A stretch of 39,538 nucleotides of DNA from Methylophilaceae bacterium (GCA_014190615.1 BJGS01000003.1:1-39538); one strand, 5' to 3'. Counted from the stretch's first letter, positions 1 through 9,455 are shown. The notes: generated by a model from the letters alone, not told the origin. A program made the numbers and translations.

Positions 1-1707
1 GTAAAAAAAGGCTACGCGTTTAAGATTGACCTTCAAGATTACGGAAGGTTTACAGATGGATTTCCATTTGAGGAGACGGAGGATCAATTAGCAGCTATTA
101 ATGCTGTAATTCTGGATATGGAATCTGCTAAACCGATGGATCGTCTCATTTGTGGTGACGTTGGTTTTGGTAAAACAGAAGTGGCATTAAGGGCCGCATT
201 TATTGCAGCCAATGATGGCAAGCAAGTAGCTATATTAGTGCCTACTACACTTTTAGCTGAGCAACATTACAATAATTTTATGGATCGCTTTTCTGATTCC
301 CCTATCAAAATTGCAGAAATTTCTCGCTTCAAATCTAAAAAAGAACAAGCTGAATCCCTAGTGAAGCTTGCCAATGGTGAAATTGATATCATTATTGGCA
401 CACATAGACTGATTCAAAATGATATTAAGTTTAAAAATTTAGGATTGATTATCATTGATGAAGAGCATCGTTTTGGAGTTCGGCAGAAAGAATTACTTAA
501 GGCAATGCGCGCAGAAGTAGATGTTTTAACACTCACAGCAACACCAATTCCTCGCACCCTATCTATGGCTATGGAAGGATTACGAGAGTTTTCAATTATT
601 TCGACTCCACCACAAAAGCGATTGTCGATCAAAACTTTCGTAAATAACTATTCGGAAGGCATTATTCGAGAAGCGGTATTAAGGGAATTTAATCGAGGGG
701 GGCAAGTATATTTCCTACATAACGATGTGGATACGATTGTCTCAATGAAAGACAAATTAGAGAAATTGATTCCTGAAGGTCATATCGAAATTGCGCACGG
801 ACAAATGCGTGAGCGAGAGCTTGAAAGAGTGATGCATGATTTTTATCAGCAAAAAGCTAATATTTTGCTTTGCACAACCATTATTGAAACAGGTATTGAT
901 ATTCCATCAGCCAATACGATCATTATGAATCGTGCAGATATGTTTGGACTAGCTCAGCTTCATCAACTAAGAGGAAGAGTGGGTAGGTCACATCATCAAG
1001 CATACGCATATTTACTTATCGATCCAGATAGAAAGATAAGCCGCCACGCCCAAAAACGCCTAGAGGCAATCCAACTTCTTGAAGATTTAGGGGCGGGATA
1101 CTATCTCGCCATTCATGATTTAGAAATTCGAGGTGCAGGAGAGCTCTTAGGCGATAATCAAAGTGGACAAATGCATGAGATCGGATTTAACCTCTATATT
1201 GAGATGCTTAACTACGCTGTTAAACAGCTTAAAATAGGAAAAAAATTAAGTCTTGATACCCCACTTCAAAAGAATACAGAGATTAATCTTCATACCCCAG
1301 CCATTATTACCAATAGTTATTGTGGAGATATTAATGAAAGGCTTGTACTTTATAAGCGTTTATCGGGACTTAATAATTCCGAAGATCTTATGGAGATGAA
1401 AGAAGAGTTGATTGATCGCTTTGGTGTGATGCCAGAACAAACTCAGTCACTTATTTCATTTCATGATTTGAGAATCTTTATTCAACTTTTAGATATTAAG
1501 AAAATAGACGCGAGCGATGTTTCGATTCAAATTAGTTTTGCTAGTGATTGTAAAATAGATCCATTAAAGCTTATTAAGTTGCTAAATGAAGACAAGCGTT
1601 GTCGCATGAACGGACCAGATAAGATTAAAATATCAGTTACGCTTTCTGACGTTCTAGAGCGAGTTAAATTTATTAAAGATTTTTTAAATAAAATATTTTT
1701 AACATGA
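1..1707 (+). CDS. mfd: Transcription-repair coupling factor Mfd, C-terminal half (5' end outside window)
   Basis: Mfd is a DNA translocase that removes RNA polymerase stalled at lesions and recruits UvrA. The frame is open from base 1, so the ATG at 118 in the ORF track is internal; codons before it read FPFEETEDQ, the conserved lead-in to the motor domain. About 568 residues of a protein that is usually about 1,150 long are visible. Motor motifs appear in order: Walker A GDVGFGKTE, Walker B IIDEEHRFG, motif III LTATPIPRTL and motif VI QLRGRVGRS, followed by the translocation (TRG) region and the C-terminal D7 domain. The N-terminal UvrB-like and RNA-polymerase-interacting domains lie upstream of the window. 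The stop overlaps the next start as ATGA, implying translational coupling. Identification is secure from motif order and the RecG-like but Mfd-specific D7 tail. Confidence 0.96.
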   Translation, partial: VKKGYAFKIDLQDYGRFTDGFPFEETEDQLAAINAVILDMESAKPMDRLICGDVGFGKTEVALRAAFIAANDGKQVAILVPTTLLAEQHYNNFMDRFSDSPIKIAEISRFKSKKEQAESLVKLANGEIDIIIGTHRLIQNDIKFKNLGLIIIDEEHRFGVRQKELLKAMRAEVDVLTLTATPIPRTLSMAMEGLREFSIISTPPQKRLSIKTFVNNYSEGIIREAVLREFNRGGQVYFLHNDVDTIVSMKDKLEKLIPEGHIEIAHGQMRERELERVMHDFYQQKANILLCTTIIETGIDIPSANTIIMNRADMFGLAQLHQLRGRVGRSHHQAYAYLLIDPDRKISRHAQKRLEAIQLLEDLGAGYYLAIHDLEIRGAGELLGDNQSGQMHEIGFNLYIEMLNYAVKQLKIGKKLSLDTPLQKNTEINLHTPAIITNSYCGDINERLVLYKRLSGLNNSEDLMEMKEELIDRFGVMPEQTQSLISFHDLRIFIQLLDIKKIDASDVSIQISFASDCKIDPLKLIKLLNEDKRCRMNGPDKIKISVTLSDVLERVKFIKDFLNKIFLT

Positions 1708-1961
1708 GAAAAATATTAATCATTTGTTATTTTTTGAGTTTATGTCATTGCTCTTCAATTTCATCGATTGATAAAGGGAGAGAGCCTGTTTTAGGTGATT
1801 CATCAGAATTTATTATGAAACATTCATCATGGGGTAAACCAAAAGACAAAAAAATTATTGTCAGAAGTAATGGCACGGACGAAGAGTGGATTTATGAAAG
1901 AGGTATTCTGTACATTAAGGGTGGTGAACTCACTTCTATTCAGGAGTTTAAGCCTAAATAA
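1704..1961 (+). CDS. Small exported protein, possibly a lipoprotein with a BamE/OmlA-like fold
   Basis: An 85-residue protein coupled to mfd by an ATGA overlap. The first ~16 residues form a short hydrophobic export signal ending in two cysteines (LSLCHCSS). Neither cysteine has a textbook lipobox, because Leu or His sits at -1, so lipidation is plausible but unproven. The remainder has the pattern WGKP...EEWIYERG...GGELTSIQEF. This resembles the SmpA/OmlA (BamE-like) arrangement of a G-x-P turn, an E-x-W-x-Y strand and a terminal strand, at about the minimum size for that fold. It converges on the addA-like gene with only 11 bases between stops. I do not recognise a named family. Function is unknown; an envelope role is inferred only from the signal and the weak fold resemblance. 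Confidence 0.7.
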   Translation: MRKILIICYFLSLCHCSSISSIDKGREPVLGDSSEFIMKHSSWGKPKDKKIIVRSNGTDEEWIYERGILYIKGGELTSIQEFKPK

Positions 1962-1972
1962 AGCACATTTTT

Positions 1973-4618
1973 TTAAAACTTCAATCGTAAAAGTTTTGGA
2001 ACGAAGTCCTCAATTTTAGTGCTTAATCCCTCTATTTCAATAGTTTCAATAGCTTTAGATTTGTCAAAATGATGCCCATAAATAGCCCACAACATAGATA
2101 AAAATGAATTTGATGCAGGCTTTATTTCATCTTTAAATCGGACTGAGCCTACAAGATGGAGATTCTGTTTTGCTCTTGTCATAGCAACATAAAGCAATCT
2201 CTTCAATTCATTGTCTTCCCTATCCTTTTCTATTCCATAAATTAAATCATACAAATGGGGTGATTTATTTTCAGGCTCACTGAATGCTGTGACATCACAA
2301 GTGAAATTAGTTTTCATAAACTGATCAAAAATAATCATTTTTTTATCGGACGCTCGTGTAGTTGAATTCAATGACGGAATAATCACTGTATCAAATTCAA
2401 GACCTTTAGCTTTATGAATGGTAAAAAATTGGATTCGCTCTTCAGCTGAAGGAATATCAGATAAATATGTTTTAGTAATTTGATACTCAACCAATTCAAA
2501 ATCAATAGCGATCGGAGAGCTTGATGATTGAAGGATATCGAAAAATTTATTTATGTCTACAATGTCATTTGGGCTATGAAGGCATAGTTCGCCACCCAAA
2601 TTCATCCATACTGATTCAATAAGCCTCCTAATATGCGTTTTATTTCTATGTTCAAATGCATTTTTTAAAATATCTATAAGGCGTTGAATTCGCATCCGGC
2701 CATCTGAGGAAATTTTGTTCATTTTATTTGGATCATTAATAATTTCCCATACAGTGGTTATGTGATCCTCTTGGAAGAGAAGCGCAAGATCGTTTAATGT
2801 AATACCGCACCAAGGTGCCCTTAAAATTGCAAGCCAATGAATTCTGTCGCTTAAATCAAGAATAGCGTAGCTTAAGGAAAGAATATCTTGAATTGACTGG
2901 TGTTGATCTAAGGCATCGATTTCTATAGCATTAAATTTCAAAGCCGGTTTAAATTTTCGTATGTAGGTGATCAACTCAGAGAGATGGCTTCTTGATCTTG
3001 TGAGAATGGCAATTTTTTCATTTTCAGAAAACGTATCAATGAGATTGCATACGTATTTTGCTTCCTCAATATCAATATCTTCAGCGCTATCTGAAAATGT
3101 TAATGCATGAAATTTAAATTCACTTATTTTTTGATTACAATCTTTTTTTACTGAGATAAAAGGTTTGTAGCTCACAGCACCTGCTTGGATAGAATCTTCC
3201 TTGGGTAATATTTTCTCAAATACTTGATTTATCTCATTTACGATAAGCGAAGAGGAGCGCCAATTATCTTTTAGCCTTAAAGTTTCTAGTGGAATTGTAT
3301 TAAAACCCTGTTTTTTCGCTTCAATAAATATACTGACATCAGCTTCTCTAAATTTATAAATAGACTGCATTGGATCGCCTACGCAGAAGATAGTTTTCTG
3401 AGCTTCTGGCGTCCAACCATCTACAATTTTTTTTAAAAAATTAAAATGACTTCTGTTCGTATCTTGAAATTCATCAATCAGAATGTGTGATATTTTGTAA
3501 TCTAACGATAATAAGAGTTCGCTCGCTGATTGATTTTTACCCAGTGCCTCGTTTGCAATTTCAATGATTTCGATAAAATCTACAGTACTTCTCTGTCTAA
3601 ATAGGAGTTTTAAACTTTTTTCACATTGCAGAAGAAGATTCGCAATAGATTTTAGTTTAATTACATATACTTCATCGATGAGAGGTGGAATATCTCTTAT
3701 TGCAGTTAAGAAGCTAATTTCTGGTAGTTCGCGACATATATTTTTATAAATTTCACCTTCTTTATCATTCTTAAAGCCCTCTCGCTTAGTCATTTGTTCA
3801 CGTCTAGTATTTTTCTCTGTGAATAAAATTTCAGTAATTGTTTGCCATAAAGCAACTTCATCTGTATCGAAATTAAAGCTAGTTTTATCTGTAACCTTTA
3901 AATCTTCTCTGAGATTTGTATTTTTAATATAGTGAAGCACTTGCATAAGGCTATTAAGAGCCTCTGGATTAAGTGTTTCTTTGATTTTCTGATATATAGG
4001 CTTAACTAAATCATTAAGGTAGGCATTGCTTTCAATAATAATTTGTTCATTTGTTTTTTGAGTAAGTTTGTTGCAGCGATTTTTCCATTGATCTCGGGTT
4101 GACATCATCGCTATTAAGCGACGATTAATCTTTTCATATTCATTATCGTAGTGAGTAAAGACGGTATTAATATCATTAACACTCTCTTTAGACTGCAAAA
4201 CTTTTTTGACACATTCTTCATAGAATTTTTCAGGTGTATCTGTGATATTCGGTTTATCGCCCATCTGACTTAAAACAGGAATTTGCCCTACAACTTGATG
4301 ACAAAACTTATCAATAGTCATTACTTTAATTCGCGTCAAGTTACTTTCGATGTCCCAGCCTTTTTCTTTTGAGCGTTCTAAAATGATTTTCGCAAATGAA
4401 TCATCACTTTTTTTAATCCGCTCTAGAATCCTAGCTTTCATTTCTGAAGCGGCTTTCTTGGTGAAAGTAATAGCTAAAATTTCTTCAGGGGTCTCCACTA
4501 TAGAAAGTAGCTTTAAGTATCGATCAGTAAGTAAGCTTGTTTTTCCAGAGCCTGCAGGAGCTTCCACTATAAACGAGCTTAAATTAAGTGCTTTTTCTCT
4601 TAATACATTGTCGCTCAT
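1973..4618 (-). CDS. UvrD/RecB-family helicase, AddA-like subunit of a double-strand-break repair enzyme
   Basis: A superfamily 1A helicase of 881 residues with the full motif set: Walker A EAPAGSGKTS at ~19-28, Ia ITFTKKAASEM, II ILIDEFQDTN, III VGDPMQSIYKFREAD, IV LKDNWRSS, V IHKAKGLEFD and VI LLYVAMTRAKQ. It probably unwinds broken DNA ends for recombination together with the nuclease encoded just upstream, to which it is coupled by an ATGA overlap (its start on that gene's stop). AddA and RecB are usually 1,100-1,200 residues with a C-terminal PD-(D/E)XK nuclease. Here the chain ends about 60 residues after motif VI with no visible nuclease motif, so cleavage would rest on the partner alone. 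This matches shortened AddA-like helicases seen in some betaproteobacteria. The symbol addA is withheld because true orthology cannot be shown from the sequence alone. Confidence 0.88.
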   Translation of the reverse strand: MSDNVLREKALNLSSFIVEAPAGSGKTSLLTDRYLKLLSIVETPEEILAITFTKKAASEMKARILERIKKSDDSFAKIILERSKEKGWDIESNLTRIKVMTIDKFCHQVVGQIPVLSQMGDKPNITDTPEKFYEECVKKVLQSKESVNDINTVFTHYDNEYEKINRRLIAMMSTRDQWKNRCNKLTQKTNEQIIIESNAYLNDLVKPIYQKIKETLNPEALNSLMQVLHYIKNTNLREDLKVTDKTSFNFDTDEVALWQTITEILFTEKNTRREQMTKREGFKNDKEGEIYKNICRELPEISFLTAIRDIPPLIDEVYVIKLKSIANLLLQCEKSLKLLFRQRSTVDFIEIIEIANEALGKNQSASELLLSLDYKISHILIDEFQDTNRSHFNFLKKIVDGWTPEAQKTIFCVGDPMQSIYKFREADVSIFIEAKKQGFNTIPLETLRLKDNWRSSSLIVNEINQVFEKILPKEDSIQAGAVSYKPFISVKKDCNQKISEFKFHALTFSDSAEDIDIEEAKYVCNLIDTFSENEKIAILTRSRSHLSELITYIRKFKPALKFNAIEIDALDQHQSIQDILSLSYAILDLSDRIHWLAILRAPWCGITLNDLALLFQEDHITTVWEIINDPNKMNKISSDGRMRIQRLIDILKNAFEHRNKTHIRRLIESVWMNLGGELCLHSPNDIVDINKFFDILQSSSSPIAIDFELVEYQITKTYLSDIPSAEERIQFFTIHKAKGLEFDTVIIPSLNSTTRASDKKMIIFDQFMKTNFTCDVTAFSEPENKSPHLYDLIYGIEKDREDNELKRLLYVAMTRAKQNLHLVGSVRFKDEIKPASNSFLSMLWAIYGHHFDKSKAIETIEIEGLSTKIEDFVPKLLRLKF

Positions 4619-7218
4619 TGTTTAGTTTGCTCAAATTGGAGGATTCGCTCAGGAAGTCTTAGGATAGGTTTAACGTGACAATAAGCCATATCTTTATCTC
4701 GCGCATACTGAACAGCAGCATTGCCTTCTTCGTAGCCTTTGATGGCGTCGTGAATACGACATTTCCAGAAATCGAGCAATTCGTCCCATGACTTATAAAG
4801 AATGGAGGCGGGAGTATCCTTAATGCCTTGAAGAAGATCTTTATCTCGTCCTATACCAACCCATTGAGGTTTTGATGCATTAATCACGCCAATTGCTATA
4901 GCATCGATAGGTTTGTTTGAAGCAAAAAGCGCATAAAAGGGCATTTGAAGTTCGCCATAACTATTTAAGAACCACTCATTTAGGGTTTTGGTTGTTCCGG
5001 ATTTATAATCAATCACTATGTTGTTTTCATTGACTTTATCAATGCGATCAATTTTTATATTGAAATTGAGACAACCTATATGAACTGGTATGTTTTTTTC
5101 AGTCTCAATAACTTCAAAATCTCCTCGTTTTAATTCATGTTGAACCCATTTCTCCAGATAACTTATCATGCGTATTTCTTCGATATTAAAAAATGCAGGC
5201 ATGATTCTTGGATACTTTTTCTTTTCATTTAAAATTGCTTTATGTGTAATGTCTTCTATTTTTTCTGAAAGTTCTTTTTCAGTTAAAGCCCTTACAAGAG
5301 ATGCTGATTTATGCTCCGTCCAAAATTGCTCTAAGATTTTATGGAAAAGATTTCCGCGTAATCTAGTTGTTAAATTTTCCTCATCTTCATCCTCTAATTT
5401 CTTAGCACCAAGTCTAAATTCATAAAATGCCCAAGCAGGGCAGATGGATTGTGCTTCGAGTAGTTTAATGCCGGATTTTACGGCTTGTTGAGCATCCATT
5501 TTAATTGAAGTATTATCTTCAATATATTCTATAAATACTTGTTTTAATGAATTTTTTTTATATTCAAAATTCGTATCTTCATGTAATTTCGAAGATATTA
5601 CAGTATGCAAGGTGGACGACGGAAATATATCTTCTTCACCCATTTTTTTAGCATAAGAGAGCACTACATTAGGCGATGTATGGGTGAATTTCTCTAAGAT
5701 TTTCGAGGCATGTAGCTGATATTTTTCGTGTGTGAAAATATTGGTATCTTGCTGAATTTTGACTGGAATAAATGGATTGAATTCGTGAGGCGCAGGCCAG
5801 TGATGCTCATTTAAATTCATAATCCAAGTGGCGTCATAAGCTTCAAAAGTGCTTTCATGAAAACCTAAAATATCAATCTTAAAGTTACCCTGGTGCTCAT
5901 TTTGATGCGTAGTTTTTTTAAGATAATACTGAAATATGTCAAACATATCCTGAATAGATACTTCACCCATAAGACTGTCTAGCGAAGACAATGTCTCAGT
6001 AACTTTCTTCCAGGCCCCATAAATACTTTCCTCATAAGCATCTTTAGGTTTCAGAAGGCTAGAATCGATAGCTTTTAAATATGTTTCAAATGCTTTAATC
6101 CATCCGGAAGGGTTCCGTTTGATTCGCCATTCGTTATGAGCACTTTGTATATGGCTTAAATGTATCTCTAAGGAAGGCGTCAGATCGCTTAAGCCATTTT
6201 CTGACGCATACATTTCAATTAAATCCTTTATTGAAATATTTCCTTTTCGTTTTCTCTCTAATGCGTTAATAAGCCTATATCGCTGAGAGATCTCTTGACT
6301 ATCTGACCATCCACTATGACTTAAGACACTTTTAAGGTTTTTAATATCAGCAAAACCTCGAACGCTTAATTCTATTAAACTTAGATTTAGATAAATCATA
6401 GATAAATGAAATAAGGGTGTATTTAAAGAAAACTGATAAATTCTTTTTTCTTGTGCCAAGCTTGGCGTAAATGTTTCGGGATGGAATGCTTTGTCAAGAA
6501 GGCTTGAGAGCCGATCGATGATTTGATCAAGCTGCGGCGTTACAATAAGTATTTTTTTATTATGCTCTATTTGAGTTTTGCACCACTCGACGACTCTCAT
6601 ACATTCATGTTCTTCATTAACAAAGGCGCGTGACTCAATACAGGGCTCAATTTTGGGCTCTTTAAAAAATGTCACATCAATTTGAGATTTACATGCTTCA
6701 ATAAACAATTCTTCAGTTGGTGTTGTAAATTCAAAACCTACAAGGGTGATAGGTTGATCAATAGAAATATTGCGACTTTCAATATGCTCTATCACTATTT
6801 TGATAAGAGCATGAAAAGTAGTTACGTCTTTATCATGACAGTATTTATTAAAAATTAAACGCCAAGCATTAAAAAATGAATGTTCTTCACTGCGCTCTTC
6901 GTTCTTGAGAGTATTTTCAGTGATATTAAATTGATCTATAAGTCGGTTTGCTTGGCTCGCAGTCTCACTTAAGCTATTGATGTTAGATAAATCAAATGAT
7001 GATTTTTTAAATTGTTTGATGCTACTTTCCCATAACAATTTTTCTTCGATACCATTCAAAATTCGATGCGGCATTTTGATATTCGGATGTTTTTTAATTA
7101 AGCTTTCAATAAAATCATGAAGTGTTTGCACTTTTATAGTTAAGTCAAAGTATTGGCTTAGTTTAAAAGCTTCTTTTGAATTACGGCATAGATAGATGGT
7201 GTTTTGGTCAGAATGCAT
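4615..7218 (-). CDS. AddB-like PD-(D/E)XK nuclease, 'probable DNA repair protein' family
   Basis: An 867-residue protein, first gene of a two-gene operon with the AddA-like helicase. The N-terminal two thirds have a degenerate helicase layout without a Walker A GKT/S motif, so this subunit is probably not an active ATPase. The C-terminal third is a RecB-like nuclease: SICPAWAFYEFRLGA, then RGNLFHKILEQFW (His at ~625), then the IDRID strand and VIDYKSG (Asp/Lys at ~733-735). Size and order fit the AddB-related family described as a probable DNA repair protein of about 900 residues. The AddB iron-sulfur cysteine set is not obviously complete; I see one Cys before the nuclease and one near the C-terminus (AYCHVKP). 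Its start lies 44 bases from the divergent greB start. Nuclease assignment is firm; equivalence to AddB is inferred. Confidence 0.85.
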   Translation of the reverse strand: MHSDQNTIYLCRNSKEAFKLSQYFDLTIKVQTLHDFIESLIKKHPNIKMPHRILNGIEEKLLWESSIKQFKKSSFDLSNINSLSETASQANRLIDQFNITENTLKNEERSEEHSFFNAWRLIFNKYCHDKDVTTFHALIKIVIEHIESRNISIDQPITLVGFEFTTPTEELFIEACKSQIDVTFFKEPKIEPCIESRAFVNEEHECMRVVEWCKTQIEHNKKILIVTPQLDQIIDRLSSLLDKAFHPETFTPSLAQEKRIYQFSLNTPLFHLSMIYLNLSLIELSVRGFADIKNLKSVLSHSGWSDSQEISQRYRLINALERKRKGNISIKDLIEMYASENGLSDLTPSLEIHLSHIQSAHNEWRIKRNPSGWIKAFETYLKAIDSSLLKPKDAYEESIYGAWKKVTETLSSLDSLMGEVSIQDMFDIFQYYLKKTTHQNEHQGNFKIDILGFHESTFEAYDATWIMNLNEHHWPAPHEFNPFIPVKIQQDTNIFTHEKYQLHASKILEKFTHTSPNVVLSYAKKMGEEDIFPSSTLHTVISSKLHEDTNFEYKKNSLKQVFIEYIEDNTSIKMDAQQAVKSGIKLLEAQSICPAWAFYEFRLGAKKLEDEDEENLTTRLRGNLFHKILEQFWTEHKSASLVRALTEKELSEKIEDITHKAILNEKKKYPRIMPAFFNIEEIRMISYLEKWVQHELKRGDFEVIETEKNIPVHIGCLNFNIKIDRIDKVNENNIVIDYKSGTTKTLNEWFLNSYGELQMPFYALFASNKPIDAIAIGVINASKPQWVGIGRDKDLLQGIKDTPASILYKSWDELLDFWKCRIHDAIKGYEEGNAAVQYARDKDMAYCHVKPILRLPERILQFEQTKQ

Positions 7219-7262
7219 GCTTCTATTGTAAACTTATCCCCGTTAATTATTATTAAAAAAAT

Positions 7263-7748
7263 ATGACTGAACGTAAAAATTACATTACAAAGCAAGGGTA
7301 TCAGCACCTAAAAGACGAACTTGATTTTTTAGTTAAAGTTGATCGGCCTAAAGTTGTCGCTGATGTGTCTTGGGCCGCCAGCAATGGAGACCGAAGCGAG
7401 AATGGAGATTATATATATGGCAAGAAACGCTTACGTCAAATAGATGCGCGAGCTAAATTCTTATTTGGACGGATTGATGAAGCAGTGGTGATTGACCCAT
7501 CAACTCAAGAGCAACAAGATAAGATCTTTTTTGGTGCGTGGGTTATCTTGCTCAATGAATCAGATGACTCTGAGCATTCTTATCGAATCGTAGGGCAAGA
7601 TGAAATTGATACTGAAAAGGGCTTTATTAGCTGGGTGTCACCAATTGCAAAAGCGCTTTTGGGCAAAAATTTAGATGATGAGGTAAAAGTTGAAACGCCT
7701 GGAGGTTTAGTGAAATTTAGAATTATTGATGTGACTTATCATGACTAA
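7263..7748 (+). CDS. greB: Transcription elongation factor GreB
   Basis: GreB enters the secondary channel of backtracked RNA polymerase and stimulates cleavage of the extruded RNA 3' end. The 161-residue protein has an N-terminal coiled coil with the acidic tip SNGDRSENGDYIYGK, which supplies the metal-coordinating Asp/Glu, and a C-terminal FKBP-like domain with the SPIAKALLGK signature. YGKKRLRQIDARAKFL favours GreB over GreA. The ATG at 7263 is the only sensible start, but it has no visible Shine-Dalgarno; the leader is simply A/T-rich. A weak sigma70-like pair (TTGTAA, 16 bases, TATTAT at 7226-7253) would put the transcript start almost on the ATG, so leaderless translation is conceivable. 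It overlaps earP by 8 bases. Confidence 0.95.
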   Translation: MTERKNYITKQGYQHLKDELDFLVKVDRPKVVADVSWAASNGDRSENGDYIYGKKRLRQIDARAKFLFGRIDEAVVIDPSTQEQQDKIFFGAWVILLNESDDSEHSYRIVGQDEIDTEKGFISWVSPIAKALLGKNLDDEVKVETPGGLVKFRIIDVTYHD

Positions 7749-8841
7749 TCGTAGGCCTATCACTTGCCATTTAATTTGTAAGGTAATCGACTTTTTTGGT
7801 GATATTGGTGTTGCATGGCGAATAGCAAAACAACTTAAGGCTGATTTTAATGTTGAAGTTCATCTTCTTGTAGACGATCTTATAACCACCCAAAAGTTAA
7901 TACCTTCTCTTGATATTTTATTAAAGAAACAAACGATTGATGGAATATTTTTGCATCATTGTGATTTTAGCGAAAATTCTGACTCGCTTCCTGCACCTCC
8001 ATTATTTGTTTTTAATCTTTTCAACATTGATTTACCGCATCAATATAAATCTCTTATTCAAAGGGAAAAATCAAGATACATTGCTATTGAATATCTTTCA
8101 GCCGAACCTTGGGTAGATAATTTTCATCTAAAACCCTCTATAGACGCTCAATCAGGTCTTATTAAAACTTTTTTTTATCCTGGCTTTACGAATCAAACAG
8201 GTGGACTTATTCGGGAGAAAAATTTACCCTTAGATCGAAAAGCCTTTAGTCTCAAGCAGCGCGAAGATGTAATTCATTCTTTAGATGGTGATCCGAGTTT
8301 TTTTTCAATTTCACTCTTTTATTACCCAAGTCAAAAAATAGATATCTTCTTGGACTTAATGGAGCGCATGAAGAGATCTATTCAGTTTTTTATACCTCAA
8401 TATTTGTTTGATCTTTTAAACATAAAAAAGAGTTATCAATATATTCGTATCATTCCGTACCAATTTCTAAGTCATGATGATTTTGATCGATTACTTTGGT
8501 CTTGCGATCTTAATTTTGTTCGTGGCGAAGACAGTTGGATAAGAGCGCTTTGGGCAGGTAAGCCTTTTATCTGGCAGCCCTATATCCAAGAAAATAATAT
8601 TCATTTGATTAAACTTAAGGCTTTTTTAAAGCTTTACTGTGAGAGCTGCAATCAAGAACTGTCAGATTGGTTAATTAAGGCACATGAAGATTGGTCGCAT
8701 AATGAGTTTAACGAAACTTTATGGCGTCAATTTTTTACTCACCAATCTGGCTTGCAGGATTTTGCATTGGAGCAAAGTCGCAACTATTCTAAAGAGGCGT
8801 CATTTGTAGAGAGTTTGGTAGATTATTGTTCTGAAACATGA
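7741..8841 (+). CDS. earP: EF-P arginine rhamnosyltransferase EarP
   Basis: EarP transfers rhamnose from dTDP-rhamnose to Arg32 of elongation factor P, the modification that lets EF-P rescue ribosomes stalled at polyproline. The 366-residue size is typical. The N-terminal signature VIDFFGDIGVAWRIAKQL contains the conserved aspartates (D17 and D21 here), and the C-terminal donor-binding signature NFVRGEDSWIRALWAGKPF is intact, with the acidic pair near residue 263. The target gene efp follows 54 bases downstream, and that EF-P has Arg at position 32, so modifier and substrate match. The start overlaps greB by 8 bases. This family was long annotated as DUF2331. The organism must supply dTDP-L-rhamnose from genes outside the window. 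Confidence 0.95.
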   Translation: MTNRRPITCHLICKVIDFFGDIGVAWRIAKQLKADFNVEVHLLVDDLITTQKLIPSLDILLKKQTIDGIFLHHCDFSENSDSLPAPPLFVFNLFNIDLPHQYKSLIQREKSRYIAIEYLSAEPWVDNFHLKPSIDAQSGLIKTFFYPGFTNQTGGLIREKNLPLDRKAFSLKQREDVIHSLDGDPSFFSISLFYYPSQKIDIFLDLMERMKRSIQFFIPQYLFDLLNIKKSYQYIRIIPYQFLSHDDFDRLLWSCDLNFVRGEDSWIRALWAGKPFIWQPYIQENNIHLIKLKAFLKLYCESCNQELSDWLIKAHEDWSHNEFNETLWRQFFTHQSGLQDFALEQSRNYSKEASFVESLVDYCSET

Positions 8842-8855
8842 TTTTCGAGTATAAT
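8826..8855 (+). promoter_or_regulatory. Probable sigma70 promoter for efp
   Basis: A perfect -10 hexamer TATAAT at 8850-8855 is preceded, after 18 bases, by TTGTTC at 8826-8831. The -35 lies inside the end of earP. Transcription would begin near 8862, leaving a leader of about 34 bases with AGGA as ribosome binding site before the efp ATG. A separate promoter makes sense because EF-P is needed in far larger amounts than its modifying enzyme. Assigned by pattern only. Confidence 0.5.
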
Positions 8856-8895
8856 TTTCCCTTTTATTTGGTAGGCATTCCCTAGGATCAATATT

Positions 8896-9453
8896 ATGAA
8901 AATCGCTCAAGAACTTCGTGCTGGTAACGTTATTATGGTTGGCAATGATCCTATGGTTATTCTAAAAGCCGAATATAACAAATCAGGTCGAAGTTCAGCT
9001 GTTGTTAAGATGAAAATGAAAAATCTTCTTACAGAAGCACCGAGTGAGAATGTATATAACGCTAGCGATAAATTTGAAGTGATCGTTCTAGATAAAAAAG
9101 ATGTGACTTATTCTTATTTCTCAGATCCTGCTTATGTATTTATGGACAGCGAATACAATCAATATGAAATAGATGCTGAAAATATGTCTGAAGCTTTAAA
9201 TTTCCTTGAAGATAATATGCCTTGTGAAGTCAAATTTTATAATGGAAAAGCTATTTCCGTTGAATTACCTAATTCTGTAACGCGCGAAATTACTTATACC
9301 GAACCTGCAGTAAAAGGTGATACCTCAGGTAAGGTAATGAAGCCGGCAAAAATAAATACAGGCTTTGAAGTGATGGTCCCTTTATTTTGTAATACTGGCG
9401 ATAAGATTGAAATTGATACGCGTACTTTAGAATACAAAAATCGCGTTCTATAA
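8896..9453 (+). CDS. efp: Translation elongation factor P
   Basis: EF-P binds between the P and E sites and promotes peptide-bond formation at consecutive prolines. The 185-residue protein has the expected three-domain length: an N-terminal KOW-like domain ([19 protein letters not shown]), two OB folds and the C-terminal signature [13 protein letters not shown]. The modification loop reads KSGRSSA, with Arg at exactly position 32. That places it in the EarP-modified (arginine-rhamnosylated) branch rather than the EpmA/lysyl-lysine branch, in agreement with earP just upstream. It probably has its own promoter at 8826-8855. The stop is only two bases from the convergent tldD stop, with no room for a terminator hairpin between them. 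Confidence 0.98.
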   Translation: MKIAQELRAGNVIMVGNDPMVILKAEYNKSGRSSAVVKMKMKNLLTEAPSENVYNASDKFEVIVLDKKDVTYSYFSDPAYVFMDSEYNQYEIDAENMSEALNFLEDNMPCEVKFYNGKAISVELPNSVTREITYTEPAVKGDTSGKVMKPAKINTGFEVMVPLFCNTGDKIEIDTRTLEYKNRVL

Positions 9454-9455
9454 TT

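Noticed and set aside
7226-7253. TTGTAA-16-TATTAT as greB promoter
   Set aside because: Predicted transcript start is within a few bases of the ATG; kept only as a remark under greB because A/T-rich DNA gives such matches often.
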